This document shows, piece after piece, positions 45,470-55,074 of a DNA stretch of 64,000 nucleotides. The stretch is from assembly GCA_028283825.1 (NCBI GenBank), contig JAPWJW010000001.1, forward strand, positions 1,488,001 to 1,552,000, given 5' to 3'. A program made the translations under genes and the position numbers. Position 1 is the first letter of the stretch, and each line of letters opens with the position of its first letter. A model generated the notes under the pieces. That model did not search any database and was not told the DNA's origin. It was given only the letters and a program-made list of their open reading frames with translations. The stretch comes from Azospirillaceae bacterium. Lineage in GTDB: Bacteria; Pseudomonadota; Alphaproteobacteria; Azospirillales; Azospirillaceae.

Positions 45470-46333
45470 ATGGCCCCTTCCTCATCGTCCCAGCCCGCCC
45501 TGTCCTATTGCCTGGAGACGGTGCGGCGCCAGGATCCGGACCGTTTCCTGACCCTGCTGTTCGCGCCCGCCGACCGGCGCGAGGATCTGGCCGCCCTCTA
45601 CGCCTTCAACCATGAGGTGGCGAAGACGCGCGAGGTGGTGACGGAACCCATGCTGGGCCAGATTCGCCTGCAATGGTGGCGAGACAGCATCGCCGGCGTT
45701 TACGAGGGGGAGGCGCGGCGCCATGAAGTGGTGCAGCCGCTGGCCCAGGCGGTACAGCGCCATGGCCTGGACCGCGCCCTGTTCGACCGGCTGATCGACG
45801 GGCGGGAGGCCGACATGGATGACGCCGCACCGGCCGACCTGGGGTGCCTGGTGAGTTATGCCGAGGTCACCTCCGCCCCGCTGGTCCGCCTGGCGCTGGA
45901 CGCCTTGGGCGTGGAGCGCACAGGCGCCGTCGATGCCGTGGCCGGCCATGTCGGCCGGGGCTGGGCGCTGACCGGCATCCTGCGGGCGGTACCCTTCCTG
46001 GCGCGCGCCCATCGTTCCCGCCTGCCGACCGACCTGATGGAAAAAAGCGGCGCCAGCGAGGCCGAACTGTTCGAGCTGAAACCTCAGCCGGGCCTGGCCG
46101 ACGTGGCCCGCGCCGTGGCGGACGCCGCCCGCGCCGAATTGGCCGCCGCCCGCGCCCTGCGCGGCCAGGTGCCGCGCGCCGCCATCCCGGCGCTGTTGCC
46201 GGCGCGCCTGGCCACCGTCTGGCTGGGACGGCTGGCCAAGGCCGGATACGACCCGCTGGATCCCGTCCTGCTGCGGCCGGATGGGCTGCGCGCCGCCCGC
46301 CTGGCCTGGGCGGCCGTCAGCGGGCGGTGGTAG
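45470..46333 (+). CDS. squalene/phytoene synthase-fold protein, NDUFAF6-like
   Basis: Protein of 287 residues with the squalene/phytoene synthase fold. Its motifs resemble human NDUFAF6, a non-catalytic complex I assembly factor: YAFNHEVAKTREVVTEPMLGQIRLQWWRDSIAGVY, DGREADMDDAAP and HVGRGWALTGILRAVPF. The catalytic DxxxD motifs of true synthases are not evident. The alphaproteobacterial origin of mitochondria fits this similarity. The end overlaps the convergent LysR gene by 17 bases. Confidence 0.8.
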   Translation: MAPSSSSQPALSYCLETVRRQDPDRFLTLLFAPADRREDLAALYAFNHEVAKTREVVTEPMLGQIRLQWWRDSIAGVYEGEARRHEVVQPLAQAVQRHGLDRALFDRLIDGREADMDDAAPADLGCLVSYAEVTSAPLVRLALDALGVERTGAVDAVAGHVGRGWALTGILRAVPFLARAHRSRLPTDLMEKSGASEAELFELKPQPGLADVARAVADAARAELAAARALRGQVPRAAIPALLPARLATVWLGRLAKAGYDPLDPVLLRPDGLRAARLAWAAVSGRW

Positions 46334-47228
46334 GGCCATCGCTTCGTTCACCCAGCCGCCATACCAGGGTCTGGCGCGCGTGGGCGATGCGGGGATGCCG
46401 CAGGGCGCTGGGCGCCCAGACCAGGAAATAATCGTTGCGCGGCGTCTTCACGGGCGCGGGGATCTGGGCCAGTTCACCGCGCGCGATGTGGGACGCGCAC
46501 AGATATTCCGGCAGGACCGACCAGCCGAATCCCAGGCACAGCAGGCTGCGCAGCGCCCGCAGGTCCTGGCCGATCAGCGCCGGCCGGATGGCGCGGGTGG
46601 CCAGGTCGTTTTCCGCCAGCCAATCATCCACCAGGGGGCGTTCCAGGTTGTAGGCCAGCATGGGTTCGGCCGCCAGGGCGGGGGCCAGATCCGGCGCGGC
46701 CAGCAGCCGGGCGGCCACCACGGGGGCTGCCACGGCCAGCAGGCGCTCACTGCGGATGCGTTCACTGCGCAGGCGCCGGTCGGTGATGGTATAGGCGCTG
46801 ATGCCCAGGTCGGAATGGCCGTCGATCAAATGTTGCTGCACCTGGTCGCGGTCGCCGCTTTGCAGGCGCACGCGCATGCCGGCCTGCAACAAGGCCAGCA
46901 GGTGGGGGGCCGCCACCTCCGCCAGGAAATCGTCGTGCCCGACGATGCGGATGGCGCCGGCGATCTCGGCAGAACGGGCACGGGCCGCCGCCAGGGCCGC
47001 TTCCGCCCCATCCAGCTTGTCACCGATGTCGGCGGCCAGTTCATCCGCCACCGCGGTGGGGGCCACGCCCCTGACCCCGCGCTCGAACAATTGGTGGCCG
47101 ATGGCGTCCTCCAGCCCGGCGATGTGCTGTGACACGGCCGGCTGGGTCAGGTCCAGGACACGCGCGGCGGCGCTGATCGAGCGCTGGCGATAGACCTCGA
47201 TGAAGGTGCGCAGGCGGGACAAAGACAT
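46317..47228 (-). CDS. LysR-family transcriptional regulator
   Basis: Regulator of 303 residues. The start at 47228 (MSLSRLRTFIEVY) was preferred to an ATG four codons upstream, because the latter lies within an inverted repeat that looks like the binding site. The winged helix-turn-helix is RSISAAARVLDLTQPAVSQHI at about residues 14-34. The rest is the LysR substrate-binding domain, with GDRDQVQQHLIDGHSDLGIS and GFGWSVLPEYL. It is divergent from the aldehyde dehydrogenase gene, which it presumably controls, and probably itself. Confidence 0.9.
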   Translation of the reverse strand: MSLSRLRTFIEVYRQRSISAAARVLDLTQPAVSQHIAGLEDAIGHQLFERGVRGVAPTAVADELAADIGDKLDGAEAALAAARARSAEIAGAIRIVGHDDFLAEVAAPHLLALLQAGMRVRLQSGDRDQVQQHLIDGHSDLGISAYTITDRRLRSERIRSERLLAVAAPVVAARLLAAPDLAPALAAEPMLAYNLERPLVDDWLAENDLATRAIRPALIGQDLRALRSLLCLGFGWSVLPEYLCASHIARGELAQIPAPVKTPRNDYFLVWAPSALRHPRIAHARQTLVWRLGERSDGPTTAR

Positions 47229-47236
47229 AAACAGAA

Positions 47237-47254
47237 CCATAACATTTTTTATGG
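47237..47254. promoter_or_regulatory. 18-bp inverted repeat, candidate LysR binding site
   Basis: CCATAA (47237-47242), six bases, TTATGG (47249-47254). It lies just upstream of the LysR start and within the 112-base region shared with the divergent aldehyde dehydrogenase gene, the usual place for a LysR-type site. Confidence 0.55.
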
Positions 47255-47340
47255 ATGACCGCCAATCGCCTTGTGGGCGCGCCGCCCGGGGGCGGGTGTA
47301 TCACCATCCGGACCAGACAGAAGCCGTTCAAGGAGCGATC

Positions 47341-48759
47341 ATGACTTCCCAGAATCCCGCTGAGGCGTTGAAGGCCATTGTTGATGCGATGAAGCGCGCC
47401 CACGTGGCCGCCGGTCCTGCCGACGCCGCCCTGCGCCGGGATCGGCTGGAGCGCGCGGCCCGCCTCATCCTCGACAACAACGCCGACATTGTGCGCGCCC
47501 TGGACGCCGACTTCGGTCACCGCAGCATCTACCAGTCGATGGCGGTCGATGTGGCGACCACCGTGAAATCGCTGCGCCACGCCGTCCAGCATGTGGAAAC
47601 CTGGATGGCGCCGGAGCCGGTGGCGGAGGCGGGCCCGGGCATGCGCGCCTGGATCCAGCAGCAGCCGCTGGGCGTGGTGGGCATCATCAGTCCCTGGAAC
47701 TTTCCCATCAACCTGGCCTTCGGTCCCCTGGCCGGCGTTTTCGCGGCCGGCAACACCGCCCTGGTCAAGCCGTCGGAATTGACCCCGCGCACCTCCGAAT
47801 TGCTGGCGGAACTGATCGCCCGCTATTTCGACCCGATGGAACTGGGCGTGGTGCTGGGCAGCGCTGAGGTCGGCGCGGCCTTCAGCGGCCTGCCTTTCGA
47901 CCATCTGGTCTTCACCGGCAGCACCAATGTCGGCCGTCACGTGATGCGTGCCGCCGCCGAGAACCTGGTGCCGGTGACGCTGGAGTTGGGCGGCAAGTCG
48001 CCGGTGGTGGTGGATTCCGGCGCCGACGTTAAGGTCGCGGCGGAACGCACGCTGACCATCAAGACCTTCAACGCCGGCCAGATCTGCCTGTCGCCCGACT
48101 ATGTCATGCTGCCGGCGTCCGAGGTCGATGGCTTCGTCGCGGCGGCGCGCGCGTTCATCGCGCAGACCTTCCCCACCCTCCAGTCCAATCCGGACTACAC
48201 CGCCATCCTCAGCCCGCGTCATTACGATCGCCTGGTGGGGCTGCTGGCGGATGCCCAGGCCAAGGGCGCGCAGGTGATCAGCCTGGCCCCGGCGGGGGAA
48301 CCCGCGCATGATCCGGTCACCCGCAAGATCGCGCCCACCCTGGTGCTGGACGTGACCGATGAGATGGGGGTGATGCAGGAAGAGATTTTCGGCCCCATCC
48401 TGCCGGTGAAGACCTGGACGGACGCGGCCGAACCCGTGGCCTACATCAACAGCCACCCGCGCCCGCTGGCCGCCTACTATTTCGGCCCCGACGCGGCGCG
48501 GCAACAGGCCTTCGCCGCGCACACCACCTCGGGCGCCCTGGTCATCAATGACGTGATGACCCACGTGTCCATCGAAAGCCTGCCGTTCGGTGGTGTCGGC
48601 GCGTCCGGCATCGGCGCTTATCACGGCGTGCACGGTTTCCGCCGCTTCACCCATGCCAAGCCGGTGGTGGTGCAGAGTGCCGCCGGCGAATCCGGCCTGC
48701 GCCTGCGCGCGCCTTATGAGGAAAAGCTGGTCGCGCTGAAGGCGGCGCTGGGTTTCTGA
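47341..48759 (+). CDS. aldehyde dehydrogenase, coniferyl-aldehyde type
   Basis: NAD(P)-dependent aldehyde dehydrogenase of 472 residues. ATG 47341 follows AAGGAGCG; the upstream frame is not family-like. Catalytic Glu215 is in TLELGGKSP and Cys249 in NAGQICLSPDYV. IISPWNFPINLAFGPLAG and PFGGVGASGIGAYHG are typical of the short coniferyl aldehyde dehydrogenase group (CalB-like). No C-terminal membrane helix was seen. The divergent LysR gene suggests induction by its substrate, possibly a lignin-derived aldehyde. It is not an obvious alpha-ketoglutarate semialdehyde dehydrogenase, so it does not simply fill the gap in the xylose pathway. Confidence 0.82.
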   Translation: MTSQNPAEALKAIVDAMKRAHVAAGPADAALRRDRLERAARLILDNNADIVRALDADFGHRSIYQSMAVDVATTVKSLRHAVQHVETWMAPEPVAEAGPGMRAWIQQQPLGVVGIISPWNFPINLAFGPLAGVFAAGNTALVKPSELTPRTSELLAELIARYFDPMELGVVLGSAEVGAAFSGLPFDHLVFTGSTNVGRHVMRAAAENLVPVTLELGGKSPVVVDSGADVKVAAERTLTIKTFNAGQICLSPDYVMLPASEVDGFVAAARAFIAQTFPTLQSNPDYTAILSPRHYDRLVGLLADAQAKGAQVISLAPAGEPAHDPVTRKIAPTLVLDVTDEMGVMQEEIFGPILPVKTWTDAAEPVAYINSHPRPLAAYYFGPDAARQQAFAAHTTSGALVINDVMTHVSIESLPFGGVGASGIGAYHGVHGFRRFTHAKPVVVQSAAGESGLRLRAPYEEKLVALKAALGF

Positions 48760-48772
48760 CCGGTGCTGTGGA

Positions 48773-50162
48773 TCAGGCTGGCACCACGGTCCGGCCTGAT
48801 CCACCCAGCCAGGCCGCCAGATCGGCCAGGGCACGGCGGGTGTAGGCCAGCTTGCGTTCCTTGCCACGCAGGTCGCGGCCGCGGACGTCCCGTTCCGTGG
48901 GCGGCGGGAACAGGCCGAAGTTCACGTTCATGGGCTGGAAGGTTTCCGCCTCCGCCCCGCCGGTGATGTGGCCCAGCAGGGCGCCCAGCGCGGTGGTGGC
49001 CGGTGGCGGGGCCAGGGTTTCGCCCCGGCGCTCGGCGGCGGCGAAACGGCCGGCCAGCATGCCGATCGAGGCGCTTTCCACATAGCCCTCGCATCCCGTG
49101 ATCTGGCCGGCGAAGCGCAGGCGGGGCTGGACCTTCAGCTTCAGGGTCGGGTCCAGCAGGCGCGGGCTGTTCAGGAAGGTGTTGCGGTGCAGGCCGCCCA
49201 GCCGCGCGAACTCCGCGTTCTCCAGGCCGGGGATCATGCGGAACACCTGGGCCTGTTCGCCGTACTTCAGCTTGGTCTGGAAACCCACCAGATTATAGAG
49301 CGTGCCCAGCGCGTTATCCTGGCGCAGCTGCACCACGGCGTAGGGTCGGCGCTCGTCATGCGGGTTGGTCAGGCCTACCGGCTTCATGGGGCCGTAGCGC
49401 AGGGTATCCACGCCGCGTTCGGCCATGACCTCGATGGGCAGGCAGCCTTCGAAATAGGGCGTGTCCTTTTCCCATTCCTTGAAGTCGGTCTTGGCCCCGC
49501 CGATCAGCGCCTGGATGAAGGCCAGGTACTGCTCCTTATCCATGGCGCAGTTGATATAGTCCTTGCCGTCGCCGCCGGGGCCCACCTTGTCGTAGCGCGA
49601 CTGGAACCAGGCCTTCGACAGGTCGATGCTGTCGAAATGGACGATGGGGGCGATGGCGTCGAAGAAGGACAGCTGTGCCTCTCCCGTCAGTTCCAGCACC
49701 GCCTCGGCCAAGGCGGGCGAGGTCAGGGGGCCGGTGGCGACGATGACGCTGTCCCAGTCCGCCGGCGGCAGGCCCGCCACCTCATCCCGCACCACGGTCA
49801 CCAGCGGGTGCGCGGTCAGCCTGGCCGTCACGGCCTGCGCGAAGCCGTCGCGGTCCACCGCCAGCGTCGCCGCCGGCCGGCACCTTGTGTTCATCGGCAC
49901 AGGCCAGGATGAGGGAGCCGCAGCGCCGCATCTCCTCATGCAGCAGACCCACGGCGTTATATTCATGGTCGTCGGAGCGGAAGGAGTTGGAGCAGACCAG
50001 TTCGGCGAAATGCTCCGTCTGGTGCGCCTCGGTGGCGCGCACCGGGCGCATCTCATGCAGCACCACCGGCACGCCCGCCTGCACCAGCTGCCACGCGGCC
50101 TCACTGCCGGCCATGCCGCCGCCGATGACGTGGACCGGCTGCTGGATCGGGGTATCGCTCAT
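48773..50162 (-). pseudogene. trmFO: trmFO, tRNA (uracil-54-C5) methyltransferase, with a one-base frameshift
   Basis: Folate- and FAD-dependent enzyme that makes ribothymidine at tRNA position 54. From ATG 50160-50162 the frame gives [40 protein letters not shown] and ends in sense at DEHKVPAGG. The family sequence continues in another frame as [14 protein letters not shown] through CALL-like segments [32 protein letters not shown] and the C-terminal FGLFPPP. Deleting one base near 49861-49881 restores one 462-residue frame; total length 1390 is one above a multiple of three. As the rest is perfectly conserved, a recent mutation or a sequencing error is likely. Confidence 0.82.
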
Positions 50163-50398
50163 GGCTGGGACCTTGCCTTCAATAAAACGGAAAACACCTC
50201 AAGCGCGCCAGAGACCCCAGCCAACGCGTTCCGTCAAGTCCCGGGGCTCGGGTGCCCCCTGCGCCCTTACATCCGGTGGCGTCAGTTCCCATGTGTAGGG
50301 CGCGAGGCATTGCGGCGGGCAGTGCGGGCATGCCATAGTGCCGCGCTTTCACGGCACCGCCGTTGGTTTTACACCTTTTTCAGGATACGGGACCCGCC

Positions 50399-50629
50399 AT
50401 GGGCTCTTTCAGCATCTGGCATTGGCTGATCGTTCTTTTCATCGCTCTGCTGCTGTTCGGCAACCGTCTGCCCCGCATGATGGGCGACTTCGGCAAGGGC
50501 ATTAAGAACTTCAAGGCCGGCCTCAACGAACAGGGTGAAGAGGGGGCGGCGCCCGCCCCCCGCACCATCGATGGCCACACCGATGCCTCGACGACCACCG
50601 CGCCGAAGGACACCGTCTCCAAGGGCTGA
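50399..50629 (+). CDS. tatA: TatA, twin-arginine translocase subunit
   Basis: Pore-forming subunit of the Tat system, 76 residues. ATG 50399 was chosen over a start 12 codons upstream. The short membrane helix [18 protein letters not shown] is followed by the conserved amphipathic helix ([20 protein letters not shown]), then an acidic, disordered tail. tatB follows 142 nt later. Folded redox or cofactor proteins, and here probably the GH95 enzyme, would be exported by it. Confidence 0.93.
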   Translation: MGSFSIWHWLIVLFIALLLFGNRLPRMMGDFGKGIKNFKAGLNEQGEEGAAPAPRTIDGHTDASTTTAPKDTVSKG

Positions 50630-50771
50630 TCGCCCTTCGGCAGGCATGTTTTGGCAGCAGCGGGTCCATCGCGCCGGGATGGGGCGGCAGGGATGGGGTG
50701 TCCATCGTGTCCGCCGCTTTCCAGGGGCAGGGGCCCTTATGTGATCGTCGGGAAGTAAGGCACGGCCGCCC

Positions 50772-51305
50772 ATGTTCGATATCGCGTGGTCCGAATTCGC
50801 CCTTATCGGGGTGGTGGCGCTGATCGTCATCGGGCCCAAGGATCTGCCCGTCGCGCTCTATACCGCCGGCAAGTGGATGCGCAAGGCGCGCCTGCTGGCC
50901 CGCGATTTCCAGTCCCACCTGGATGAGATGGTGCGCGAGGCCGAATTGGATGACCTGCGCAAGCAGGCGCAGAAGGTGGCGCAGTTCGACCTGACGGCGG
51001 AGGTGACCAAGATGGTCGACCCCACCGACAGCGTGCGCCAGGCCCTGGAAATCAACCCGACGACATCGCCGACGCCCACCGAGGTGAAGCCGCCGGAGGT
51101 GGCGCCTGCGGCGGAACCTGCCGTCGTTGCGGAGACGCCCGCCGAAACCCCGGCCGAGTTGCCGGCCATCGGCTCCCCCGCCATGCCCCTGATCCTGCCG
51201 GAATCGACGCCCGAAGCGGCGGCGGAGGCGGTGCCGGTGTCGCCGGCCCACGCCCCCATTGGCGAATCCGCCGGCGCCGAAGCGCCCGCCACGACCAAAT
51301 CCTGA
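50772..51305 (+). CDS. tatB: TatB, twin-arginine translocase subunit
   Basis: Tat receptor-complex subunit of 177 residues. The N-terminus MFDIAWSEFALIGVVALIVIGPKDLP is characteristic, with the conserved Glu in the membrane helix and the GPKDLP hinge, then a long amphipathic helix (GKWMRKARLLARDFQSHLDEM). The last 80 residues are Pro/Ala/Glu-rich and disordered. It begins a tight unit with tatC, 18 nt downstream. Confidence 0.93.
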   Translation: MFDIAWSEFALIGVVALIVIGPKDLPVALYTAGKWMRKARLLARDFQSHLDEMVREAELDDLRKQAQKVAQFDLTAEVTKMVDPTDSVRQALEINPTTSPTPTEVKPPEVAPAAEPAVVAETPAETPAELPAIGSPAMPLILPESTPEAAAEAVPVSPAHAPIGESAGAEAPATTKS

Positions 51306-51323
51306 TAAGGCCGAGCCGCCCCG

Positions 51324-52193
51324 ATGTCACAGCCCGGCGAAAATGAAGTCGACGCGTCGCGCATGCCGCTGCTCGACCATCTGATCGAACTGCGCAACCG
51401 CCTGATCGTTTCCGTAAGCGCCCTGCTGGTCGCCTTCCTGATCTGCTACCAGTTCGCCGCACGCATCTACGGCTGGTTGCTGGTGCCCATGGTGACCGCC
51501 CTGGGCGACCGCGCGGCCGAGCGCAAGCTGATCTTCACCGCCCCGACGGAGGCGTTCTTCACCCTGGTGAAGGTCTCGTTGTGGGCGGCGGCGCTGATCT
51601 CATTCCCCATCATCGCCCTGCAGATCTGGCGGTTCGTGGCGCCTGGCCTCTACAAGCATGAGCGCAAGGCCTTCCTGCCCTTCCTGATCGCCACACCGGT
51701 GCTGTTCCTGCTGGGCACCTGCATGGTCTATTTCTTCGTCATGCCCACGGCGCTGAAGTTCTTCCTGAGCTTCGAGCAGACGGGCGGCGCCGGCATGATG
51801 CCCATCGTGGCCGAGACGCGGGTGGAACAGTACCTGTCCTTCGCCATGTCGCTGATCTTCGCCTTCGGCATCGCCTTCCAGCTGCCGGTGCTGCTGAGCC
51901 TGCTGGTGCGGGTCGGCATCCTGACGGCTGACCAGCTGGCATCCAAGCGGCGCTACGCCATCGTGTTGATCTTCGTACTGGCCGCCGTGCTGACGCCGCC
52001 GGATCCCATCAGCCAGACCACCCTGGCCGTGCCCATGATCATCCTTTACGAGGTGTCGGTGATCGCCGCCCGCCGGATCGAGCGCACCCGCGCCCGGGAA
52101 CAGGCGCGTGAGGCCGCCGCCGCCGATGCGGAGGATGCAGCGGAGAGTGCCAAGGCCGCCGCCGGGGGTGATGGCGGGGTGACGCCGGCCTGA
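51324..52193 (+). CDS. tatC: TatC, twin-arginine translocase subunit
   Basis: Signal-peptide-recognising core of the Tat system, 289 residues with six membrane segments. Conserved TatC stretches are [68 protein letters not shown] and [19 protein letters not shown]. The charged Ala-rich C-terminal tail is longer than in enterobacteria. The position before serS is the usual alphaproteobacterial order. Confidence 0.95.
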   Translation: MSQPGENEVDASRMPLLDHLIELRNRLIVSVSALLVAFLICYQFAARIYGWLLVPMVTALGDRAAERKLIFTAPTEAFFTLVKVSLWAAALISFPIIALQIWRFVAPGLYKHERKAFLPFLIATPVLFLLGTCMVYFFVMPTALKFFLSFEQTGGAGMMPIVAETRVEQYLSFAMSLIFAFGIAFQLPVLLSLLVRVGILTADQLASKRRYAIVLIFVLAAVLTPPDPISQTTLAVPMIILYEVSVIAARRIERTRAREQAREAAAADAEDAAESAKAAAGGDGGVTPA

Positions 52194-52278
52194 CCTCCGG
52201 GGCGGGGCTGGACCAGGGCAGGGCTTCCCGCTTATAAGTCGGGGGTACCTTCACACCGACTGTCCCAAGAAGCCTGCC

Positions 52279-53550
52279 ATGCATGATCTCCGCGTCCTCC
52301 GCGACAATCCCGAAGCCTTTGACGGCGGCCTGGCCCGCCGCGGGTTGCCGCCCCAGTCCGCCATCGTGCTGGACCTGGACGCCCGCCGCCGCGCCGCACA
52401 GACGGCGCTGCAGGACATGCAGGCCCGCCGGAACGAGGCCTCCAAGCAGATCGGCCTCTACAAGCGCGAGGGCAAGGACGCCCAGCCGCTGATGGATGAG
52501 GTCAACAGCCTGAAGGAGCGCATGGCGGAGGCCGAGGCCACCGAAAAGGCGCTGTCGGAAGAGCTGGACGGCCTGCTGGCCACCATCCCCAACCTGCCGG
52601 CCGCCGATGTGCCGCAGGGCAAGGACGAACATGACAATGTGGAACGCCACCGCGTCGGCACGCTGCCGGTGATCGCCGCACCCAAGGAGCATTTCGACCT
52701 GGGTGAGGCCCTGGGCCTGATGGACTTCGCCGGTGCCGCCAAGCTGTCGGGCGCCCGCTTCACCGTGCTGAAGGGCCCGCTGGCGCGGCTGGAGCGCGCC
52801 CTGGGCGACTTCATGCTGGACATCCACACCCGCGAGTTCGGTTATACCGAGGTGTCGCCGCCGTTGATGGTGCGGGACGAGGCCGCCTTCGGCACCGGCC
52901 AGTTGCCCAAGTTCGCGGACGATCTGTTCCGCCTGAACACCGGCCATTGGCTGATCCCCACGGCCGAGGTGCCGCTGACCAACCTGGTGGCCGACAGCAT
53001 CCTGGATGCGGAGGAACTGCCCCTGCGCATGACGGCGCGCACGCCCTGCTTCCGGGCCGAAGCCGGTGCCGCCGGCCGCGACACCCGCGGCATGATCCGC
53101 CAGCACCAGTTCTACAAGGTGGAGATGGTCAGCATCACCACCCCCGACCAGTCGGCCGCCGAACATGAGCGCATGACCGAAGCCGCCGAGACGGTGCTGA
53201 AGCGCCTGGGCCTGCCGTTCCGCACCGTCACCCTGTGCACCGGCGACATGGGTTTCTCCGCCATCAAGACCTATGACATCGAGGTCTGGCTGCCGGGGCA
53301 GGACACCTATCGCGAGATCAGCAGCTGTTCCAACTGCGGCGACTTCCAGGGGCGCCGCATGAAGGCCCGCTGGCGCGCCAAGGGCGACAAGAACACCCAG
53401 TTCGTCCACACCCTGAACGGGTCGGGTGTGGCGGTGGGCCGCGCCCTGCTGGCGGTGATGGAGAATTACCAGGAGGCCGACGGCTCCATCCGCGTGCCGG
53501 ACGCCCTGGTGCCCTACATGAACGGGCTGGAGCGCATCGTTCGTGGCTGA
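52279..53550 (+). CDS. serS: seryl-tRNA synthetase
   Basis: Charges tRNA-Ser with serine. The 423 residues comprise the N-terminal coiled-coil arm ([24 protein letters not shown] to about residue 105) and the class II catalytic core. Motif 2 lies around [22 protein letters not shown] and motif 3 around [20 protein letters not shown]. Serine-specific TAEVPLTNL is also present. Length is normal. It overlaps surE by 8 bases if the GTG start of that gene is used. Confidence 0.96.
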   Translation: MHDLRVLRDNPEAFDGGLARRGLPPQSAIVLDLDARRRAAQTALQDMQARRNEASKQIGLYKREGKDAQPLMDEVNSLKERMAEAEATEKALSEELDGLLATIPNLPAADVPQGKDEHDNVERHRVGTLPVIAAPKEHFDLGEALGLMDFAGAAKLSGARFTVLKGPLARLERALGDFMLDIHTREFGYTEVSPPLMVRDEAAFGTGQLPKFADDLFRLNTGHWLIPTAEVPLTNLVADSILDAEELPLRMTARTPCFRAEAGAAGRDTRGMIRQHQFYKVEMVSITTPDQSAAEHERMTEAAETVLKRLGLPFRTVTLCTGDMGFSAIKTYDIEVWLPGQDTYREISSCSNCGDFQGRRMKARWRAKGDKNTQFVHTLNGSGVAVGRALLAVMENYQEADGSIRVPDALVPYMNGLERIVRG

Positions 53551-54340
53551 GATGATGTCGGCGCCGGCGGGGGATCGCCCCTTGCGCATCCTGATCAGCA
53601 ACGATGACGGCATCCACGCCCCCGGGCTGGCGGCGCTGGAGCGTATCGCGCGCCAGCTGACCGACGACGTCTGGGTGGTGGCGCCGGAGGCGGAGCAGTC
53701 GGCGGCCAGCCATTCGCTGACCATCCATCGGCCCTTGCGCCTGAAGAAGGTGTCCGACCGGCGTTATACCGTGGACGGCACGCCAACCGACTGCGTGCTA
53801 CTGGCCGTCAATCACCTGATGGCGGACCAGCGGCCGGACGTGGTGCTGTCCGGGGTGAACCATGGCCAGAATTTGGGCGAGGACGTGACCTATTCCGGCA
53901 CCATCGCCGCCGCGATGGAGGCGACACTGCTGGGCATCCGCGCCTTCGCCTTCAGCTTGCGCCTGCGCGACGGCCGGGATCCGGACTGGGCGACGGCGGA
54001 GCGCTGGGGCCCGGACGTGATCCGCAAAGGCATGGCCCTGGCGGATTGGCCGCGCCACGTCCTGCTGAACGTGAACTTCCCGGCGGTGGAGCCGGATGAG
54101 GTCGCCGGCATCCATGTGGTGCGCCACGCCAACCGCAAGGCCGGCGACGATTTGTTCGAACGCATGGATCCGCGGGGACGGCCGTATGTCTGGATCGGCG
54201 CCGCGCGGGGCCTGAAGGACATTCCGGCGGACACGGATGTCCATGTGGTGGAGGCGCTGGGGGGCATTTCCATCACGCCCATCCATCTGGACCTGACCCA
54301 CTATCAGACCTTGGCGCGCTTGCAGGAGGTATTCGGGTGA
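53543..54340 (+). CDS. surE: SurE, 5'/3'-nucleotidase
   Basis: Metal-dependent nucleotidase/exopolyphosphatase involved in stationary-phase survival, 265 residues. The metal-site residues are in [12 protein letters not shown] (two Asp), SAASHSLT (Ser) and SGVNHGQN (Asn). The start may be GTG 53543, overlapping serS, or ATG 53552/53555 just past the serS stop; the sequence does not decide. Its stop overlaps the pcm start (GTGA). surE-pcm-LytM lipoprotein is the same order as surE-pcm-nlpD in Escherichia coli. Confidence 0.95.
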   Translation: MAEMMSAPAGDRPLRILISNDDGIHAPGLAALERIARQLTDDVWVVAPEAEQSAASHSLTIHRPLRLKKVSDRRYTVDGTPTDCVLLAVNHLMADQRPDVVLSGVNHGQNLGEDVTYSGTIAAAMEATLLGIRAFAFSLRLRDGRDPDWATAERWGPDVIRKGMALADWPRHVLLNVNFPAVEPDEVAGIHVVRHANRKAGDDLFERMDPRGRPYVWIGAARGLKDIPADTDVHVVEALGGISITPIHLDLTHYQTLARLQEVFG

Positions 54341-55074
54341 GCAGTGCGGCGCGCAAAATCCGTCTGTTGATGCTGTTGCGCCGCAATGGCGTGAGCAGCA
54401 CGGACGTTTTGCGCGCCATGGAACTGGTTCCCCGGGAACTGTTCGTGCCGCCCACCTTCCATGACCAGGCGTATGAGGACACGGCCCTGCCCATCGGCCA
54501 TGGCCAGACCATCAGCCAGCCCATGGTGGTGGGGCTGATGACCCAGGCCTTGCAGCTGTCCGACCGGCTGAAGGTGCTGGAGATCGGCACCGGATCCGGC
54601 TATCAGGCCGCCGTCCTGGCGAAGATCGCCCGCCGTGTCTACACGATCGAACGCCACCGCCCGCTGTTGGCGGAGGCGGAAGGGCGGTTCCAGGCCCTGC
54701 GCCTGCACAACATCACCGCCCGCCATGCCGATGGCATGCGCGGCTGGCCGCAGGCGGCCCCGTTCGAGCGCATCCTGGTGACGGCCGGCGGCGGGATGGA
54801 CCCGCCACCCGACCTGATGGACCAGCTTGCGGTCGGGGGCGTCATGGTCATACCTTTGGGCGCCGACCGCCGCAGCCTGCACGTGGTGCGGCTGCGCAAG
54901 ACCGAGACGGGGGTGGACCGCGAGCAGCTGTGGCCGGTACGGTTCGTGCCGCTGTTGCCCGAAGTGCCGGCGGAGCCCGGCATGCCGATGAGGATGGGGG
55001 AGGGGGATACCCCGCCGCCCGTCCTGATCCCCCCCGATGTTCCCCCTTCCGACCCTATCCATCAGCGGATGTGA
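54337..55074 (+). CDS. pcm: protein-L-isoaspartate O-methyltransferase
   Basis: Repairs isoaspartyl residues in aged proteins using S-adenosylmethionine. GTG start overlapping the surE stop. The 245 residues include the substrate region LPIGHGQTISQP and the SAM-binding VLEIGTGSGYQAAVLA, then VYTIERH and ILVTAGGG. The C-terminus has a Pro-rich extension of about 30 residues (PPPVLIPPDVPPSDP) absent from short relatives. It overlaps the next start codon by one base. Confidence 0.94.
   Translation: MSSAARKIRLLMLLRRNGVSSTDVLRAMELVPRELFVPPTFHDQAYEDTALPIGHGQTISQPMVVGLMTQALQLSDRLKVLEIGTGSGYQAAVLAKIARRVYTIERHRPLLAEAEGRFQALRLHNITARHADGMRGWPQAAPFERILVTAGGGMDPPPDLMDQLAVGGVMVIPLGADRRSLHVVRLRKTETGVDREQLWPVRFVPLLPEVPAEPGMPMRMGEGDTPPPVLIPPDVPPSDPIHQRM

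Noticed and set aside
49782-50162. A separate 126-residue FAD-binding protein
   Set aside because: It is the N-terminal part of trmFO cut off by a one-base frameshift; the rest continues in the next frame.
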